A stretch of DNA of 64,000 nucleotides from Pseudomonas sp. GM74 (lineage in GTDB: Bacteria > Pseudomonadota > Gammaproteobacteria > Pseudomonadales > Pseudomonadaceae). Made by a program: the position numbers and the translations under genes. This document shows positions 60,991 to 64,000 of the stretch, piece after piece (the first letter of the stretch is position 1; each line of letters starts with the position of its first letter). The DNA lies in the NCBI RefSeq assembly GCF_000282455.1, contig NZ_AKJG01000049.1:1-64000 (forward strand), in the 5' to 3' direction. The notes under the pieces were generated by a model. The model made no database searches, was not told where the DNA came from, and worked only from the letters and a program-made list of their open reading frames with translations.

Positions 60991-61503
60991 ATGACCTATA
61001 CCTGCACCACCGTGGCTTCACCCGTGGGCCAGTTGAAGCTGGTCGCGAACGGTTCACGACTGGCGGCCATCCTCTGGGAAAACGACAAACCCGGCCGGGT
61101 GCGCCTGGGGCCCATGAGCGAAGCGCCGGACAATCCGATTCTGGTGCGCACGGCTGCGCAATTGCGCGAATATTTTTCCGGCACCCGCGATCGCTTCGAA
61201 CTGGATCTGGATTTTGCCGGCACGGAATTTCAGAAGAAGGTCTGGGCGGCGCTGCTGACCATCCCGTTCGGCGAGACCCGCAGCTACAGCCAGATCGCCG
61301 AACAGATCGGCAACCCGGCGGCGGTCAGGGCGGTGGGTGCGGCCAATGGCAAGAACCCGATTTCGATCGTGGCGCCGTGCCATCGGGTGATTGGCGCGTC
61401 GGGCAAGCTCACCGGGTTTGCCGGTGGGCTTGAGGCGAAGGAGCTGTTGCTGACGCTGGAGGGCGGGCAATGGCCCGGCACCGCGCGCCTGCCAGGCTTT
61501 TGA
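60991..61503 (+). CDS. ogt: Methylated-DNA-[protein]-cysteine methyltransferase
   Basis: 170 residues. FAGTEFQKKVWAALLTIPFGETRSYSQIAEQIG precedes the alkyl-acceptor motif IVAPCHRVIGASGKLTGFAGG. It repairs O6-alkylguanine by suicidal transfer. The frame is open back to 60685 but the ATG at 60991 gives the normal N-terminus TYTCTTVASPVGQLKL. Divergent from ggt. Confidence 0.93.
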   Translation: MTYTCTTVASPVGQLKLVANGSRLAAILWENDKPGRVRLGPMSEAPDNPILVRTAAQLREYFSGTRDRFELDLDFAGTEFQKKVWAALLTIPFGETRSYSQIAEQIGNPAAVRAVGAANGKNPISIVAPCHRVIGASGKLTGFAGGLEAKELLLTLEGGQWPGTARLPGF

Positions 61504-62097
61504 TCATGCTTGGGCGAAGAGGTTTTTCATCGCCGCATACTGCAACAGCATGATGGTCTTGGCGTCGCAGATTTCGCCGCGATAGAACGCTTCGAGCGCG
61601 TCGTCGAACGCCCACTCCAGCACTTCCAGCTCTTCGGTTTCCGCCTCCAGCCCGCCACCGTCGCTGACTTTCGACTTCGCGTCGTATTCGGCAATGAAGA
61701 AGTGCAGTTTTTCCGTCACCGAGCCGGGGCTCATGTACGCCTCGAAGACCTTCTGCACATGGTGCACGCGATAACCCGTCTCTTCCTCCGCTTCATCGCG
61801 GATGCGGTCTTCAGGCGCCGCGCCTTCCAGCAGCCCCGCCGCCACTTCGATCAACAGGCCATCGTGGCCGTTGACGAACACCGGCAGGCGAAATTGCCGG
61901 GTCAGTACCACGGTTTTCTTTTCGCGGTTGTACAACAGAATCGCCGCGCCATTGCCTCGGTCGTAGACCTCCCGGACCTGGCGTTGCCACTCGCCGTTGT
62001 TGCGCTGGTAATCGAAGGTGATTTTCTTGAGCAGGTACCAGTCGTGGGACAACACCTGAGACTCAAGGATGATGACCCGCTCGGCTGTGTTCGACAT
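61504..62097 (-). CDS. nudK: NUDIX hydrolase, NudK-like (GDP-mannose pyrophosphatase)
   Basis: 197 residues. The Nudix box reads GLLEGAAPEDRIRDEAEEETGYRV (GX5EX7REUXEEXGU with a one-residue variation), followed by EAYMSPGSVTEKLHFFIAEY, typical of the NudK/ADP-ribose group. The start at 62097 (MSNTAER) fits the family; the frame opens 12 codons earlier. It should hydrolyse sugar nucleotides in the cytoplasm. Confidence 0.87.
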   Translation of the reverse strand: MSNTAERVIILESQVLSHDWYLLKKITFDYQRNNGEWQRQVREVYDRGNGAAILLYNREKKTVVLTRQFRLPVFVNGHDGLLIEVAAGLLEGAAPEDRIRDEAEEETGYRVHHVQKVFEAYMSPGSVTEKLHFFIAEYDAKSKVSDGGGLEAETEELEVLEWAFDDALEAFYRGEICDAKTIMLLQYAAMKNLFAQA

Positions 62098-62264
62098 GAC
62101 AACGCGTCCTGTTATTTGTCTGAGGGTCCACATGTTAAGTCAAAACGGACAGCCCTTGCCTCCTCAGGCAAGTTGCGCGTTGGCGACGGTTCAACTTTTC
62201 CGCAGGATGGAACAATCGCTGCAACCGGGATAGGCTGCGGCTTCAATGCCATATGGATATAGCC

Positions 62265-62690
62265 ATGAACCTGCGTATCGAACTGTCGCAAAACCCCACG
62301 GAAGAACAACGCCAGGCCATCCTCAAACCCTTGCGCGCCTACAACGGCTCGAAGGCCGAAGGTAACGTGCCTGAGCACATCGCCCTGCTGGTGCGCGACG
62401 ACAACGACGAGATCCTCGGTGGCCTGCATGGCCGATTGTTTTACCAATGGTTGTACATCGACTTGCTGGTGGTGCCGGAACAGGCTCGGGGACAGGGCCT
62501 GGGTTCGAAACTGATGCAGATGGCCGAAGACCTGGCGCGGGAGCGGCGCTGCGTCGGATTGTGGCTCGACACCTTTGAATTCCAGGCCCCGGAGTTCTAC
62601 AAGAAATGCGGCTACAGCGAGATCGGGCACATTGCCGATTACCCGCCGGGCCACAGGCACTTCTTCTTCCAGAAGCGCCTGATTTACTGA
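62265..62690 (+). CDS. GNAT-family N-acetyltransferase
   Basis: 141 residues. YIDLLVVPEQARGQGLGSKLMQMAE is motif A (RGQGLG) and WLDTFEFQAPEFYKKCGYSEIG motif B. Start at 62265 or the ATG at 62253; neither has a good ribosome-binding site. The fold with an N-terminal PLRAYNGSKAEGNVP segment is like YhhY/RimI-type small enzymes whose substrate is not known. Confidence 0.85.
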   Translation: MNLRIELSQNPTEEQRQAILKPLRAYNGSKAEGNVPEHIALLVRDDNDEILGGLHGRLFYQWLYIDLLVVPEQARGQGLGSKLMQMAEDLARERRCVGLWLDTFEFQAPEFYKKCGYSEIGHIADYPPGHRHFFFQKRLIY

Positions 62691-62707
62691 CTCGACACAA
62701 AAACCAA

Positions 62708-62738
62708 TGTGGGATCGCCGCACCGCCGCTCCCACAAG
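62708..62738. repeat. Shortened REP arm with inserted block
   Basis: TGTGG-GATCGCCGCACCGCC-GCTCCCACA: a single collapsed palindrome in which the inserted block forms the loop between GTGGG and CCCAC. No second arm is present. Confidence 0.65.
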
Positions 62739-62762
62739 GGTACTGCGTTAATTCATCACTTC

Positions 62763-63122
62763 TTACAAACAAGTCGCCAACGCCGCCAACCGGCGTTTGG
62801 CCACAAAATCGTCCTTCTGTGCGTAGTAGCTCAACACCGTGCCCGAGGCATCGCTGGTCACGTCGACGAAGGACTCCGCCGAACGGGTGTAAACGGTCGT
62901 GCCGCCCTTCTCCCCTGGTTGCAGATAGGCAGCGGCATCGACGCCGAACACGGCCTCGTCCTGCCAGGAAAACTGCACGCACTGGGCGACGTCTTTTCCC
63001 GGTTTTTCCGAGTTCAGGGTCTTGTACGGGGCCTTGGTGCGGGCGTCGTTCATCGCCGAGCCGGCGCATCCGGCCAGCAACGTCACGGCCAGCGCCGCCA
63101 TCAGAATTCGCATTGCATTCAC
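62763..63122 (-). CDS. Small lipoprotein
   Basis: 119 residues; lipobox LLAGCAGS at about 16-19. The mature part (PYKTLNSEKPGKDVAQCVQFSWQDE, SFVDVTSDASGTVLSYYAQKDDFV) lacks a named domain. A start at 63113 is equally possible. It is likely an outer-membrane or periplasm-facing lipoprotein of unknown role. Confidence 0.75.
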   Translation of the reverse strand: MNAMRILMAALAVTLLAGCAGSAMNDARTKAPYKTLNSEKPGKDVAQCVQFSWQDEAVFGVDAAAYLQPGEKGGTTVYTRSAESFVDVTSDASGTVLSYYAQKDDFVAKRRLAALATCL

Positions 63123-63261
63123 TCATCGGGAAAAAGCGGACTTTATCACCCCGGCAGCCCGTATCGTTCTGCTTTACTGCATTTATACCGCGACAGCACG
63201 CAACGATTCGCGCACCCTGTCGCGCCAATAACGCCCCATCGCACCCCTGACTGGAAATCTG

Positions 63262-63510
63262 ATGACACCTAATGCCGAGTTCTACAAACCGAGCACTGAA
63301 TATGCCGACAAGCTGATCAGCCAGATCGGTCAGACGCCCTCCTGGATCGCCAAGCGAATCGGCGTCACCGACAAGCGGATTCGCTACATCCTCGACGGCG
63401 AAAGAACCGTCAAAGGCGAAACCACGCCGATCCAGATGACCTACACCGAACAGTTTGCCCTCGAATGCCTGGCGGCAGCGGCCAAGGCCGGCAAGAAGCA
63501 ATCCTCGTAA
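63262..63510 (+). CDS. Small helix-turn-helix-like protein
   Basis: 82 residues. QIGQTPSWIAKRIGVTDKRIRYILDGER reads like a Cro/XRE-type helix-turn-helix, followed by a short acidic and alanine-rich tail. Upstream there is only a weak ribosome-binding site. It may be a small DNA-binding regulator; the target is unknown. The next gene starts 20 bases downstream on the same strand. Confidence 0.65.
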   Translation: MTPNAEFYKPSTEYADKLISQIGQTPSWIAKRIGVTDKRIRYILDGERTVKGETTPIQMTYTEQFALECLAAAAKAGKKQSS

Positions 63511-63530
63511 TCCGTTCTCAAGGAGCGACC

Positions 63531-63860
63531 ATGGCGGCAACCGAACTGCAGCATGAGCAAGCACTCAAGAGGTTTCTCGATGATCGCCCCGAGTTGCGCG
63601 AAGAACTCGACCACCTCAACCCGCTGTTGGCCCAGGCCAAGGGTGAAACGGCGGCTCAGTATCGCGAGGAGCGTCTGCACGAAGCGTTTGAAGCTGAAGC
63701 AGAACGCCAGCAGTTGTTCGCCTGGGAACTGACGTTGCAGTTAACCACCGCCACGCCCCAGGACTACGAAGCGCAGCGCCTGGAAGTGCACCGGGAAGTG
63801 GCGGAAATGGCCGGCATGGACTGGCTGGAATATTGCGAGTTGAATGGGATAAAACCCTAA
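63531..63860 (+). CDS. Small soluble protein (DUF6388-like)
   Basis: 109 residues, highly charged and helical: LQHEQALKRFLDDRPELREELD, AQYREERLHEAFEAEAERQQLF and EVHREVAEMAGMDWLEYCEL. I recall a Pseudomonas family annotated DUF6388 with this pattern. AAGGAG six bases before the ATG supports this start. Function unknown. Confidence 0.75.
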   Translation: MAATELQHEQALKRFLDDRPELREELDHLNPLLAQAKGETAAQYREERLHEAFEAEAERQQLFAWELTLQLTTATPQDYEAQRLEVHREVAEMAGMDWLEYCELNGIKP

Positions 63861-63885
63861 GCACTGTTCAAGGATGCCGTCGCCG

Positions 63886-64000
63886 ATGCTACCCAACACC
63901 GCCAGGACCCACGCCAGCCCCGGTCACTTGCACACACAGAAATGGCGCGGGCGCATAGGCCTGAGCCTGGTGGCCATGCTCTCGGTACTCGCCGGCATGA
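63886..64000 (+). CDS. N-terminal part of an unidentified protein (partial)
   Basis: An open frame from an ATG at 63886 runs off the window. It encodes a basic start (HTQKWRGR) followed by a hydrophobic segment (IGLSLVAMLSVLAGM), consistent with a signal peptide or membrane anchor. An AGGA lies about 11 bases upstream. Too short to identify. Confidence 0.45.
   Translation, partial: MLPNTARTHASPGHLHTQKWRGRIGLSLVAMLSVLAGM

Overview
The window reads as a chromosomal segment of a Pseudomonas of the fluorescens group. The evidence is the high-GC coding sequence, the many Pseudomonas-type REP palindromes between genes (stems like GTGGGAGCGGGCTTGC), and recognisable Pseudomonas loci: the agu2-type agmatine operon, a GcsR-type regulator next to gcvH/glyA, a Tle3-type T6SS lipase operon and TorF-type porin genes. 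I saw no rRNA, tRNA, CRISPR array, prophage or intact insertion sequence.

Layout. 1-530: end of a short-repeat protein, a 3' remnant of what looks like monomeric isocitrate dehydrogenase, and a large inverted-repeat element. 532-6377: EmrA/EmrB-like efflux pair with a cupin and an NAD(P)-binding protein, divergent from a winged-helix/TPR regulator. 6643-12305: glutamine-synthetase-like enzyme, aldehyde dehydrogenase, iron alcohol dehydrogenase and amino-acid permease, a likely gamma-glutamylation route for an amine or amino alcohol. 12587-20935: T6SS operon vgrG, tle3-type lipase, then two tandem copies of a DUF2875 (Tla3-like) adaptor plus PAAR pair. 21070-23186: small genes including a periplasmic chorismate mutase and an SGNH hydrolase. 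23326-28559: agmatine/putrescine operon with a divergent LysR gene. 28560-33847: cytochrome c, small proteins, a Ppx/GppA phosphatase, a broken ppk2, a Pho-box promoter and orphan secreted proteins.

34060-41274: GMC oxidoreductase, NCS1 permease, aldehyde dehydrogenase and ureohydrolase with a divergent LysR gene; together these could take an alcohol through its aldehyde to a guanidino acid and release urea. 41343-46113: sigma-54 activator (GcsR-like), a -24/-12 promoter, gcvH, glyA and lipA; gcvP, gcvT and sdaA are not here. 46147-47618: VanX-type dipeptidase and L,D-transpeptidase-like protein. 47764-58354: two NCS1 permeases, a TorF porin, two exported YtcJ-type amidohydrolases, a LuxR-type regulator, a nitrilase-family enzyme and a divergent LysR gene; this looks like one compartmentalised catabolic system with unknown substrate. 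58524-64000: cysteine hydrolase, gamma-glutamyltransferase, Ogt, NudK-like hydrolase, a GNAT enzyme and small proteins.

The strongest candidates for something undescribed are the duplicated adaptor/PAAR module with apparently different membrane topologies, the porin/periplasmic amidohydrolase/NCS1 cluster, a PhoB-type promoter that seems to drive only a ~50-nt transcript, and the family of ~140-bp inverted repeats that sit at places where gene order looks rearranged.
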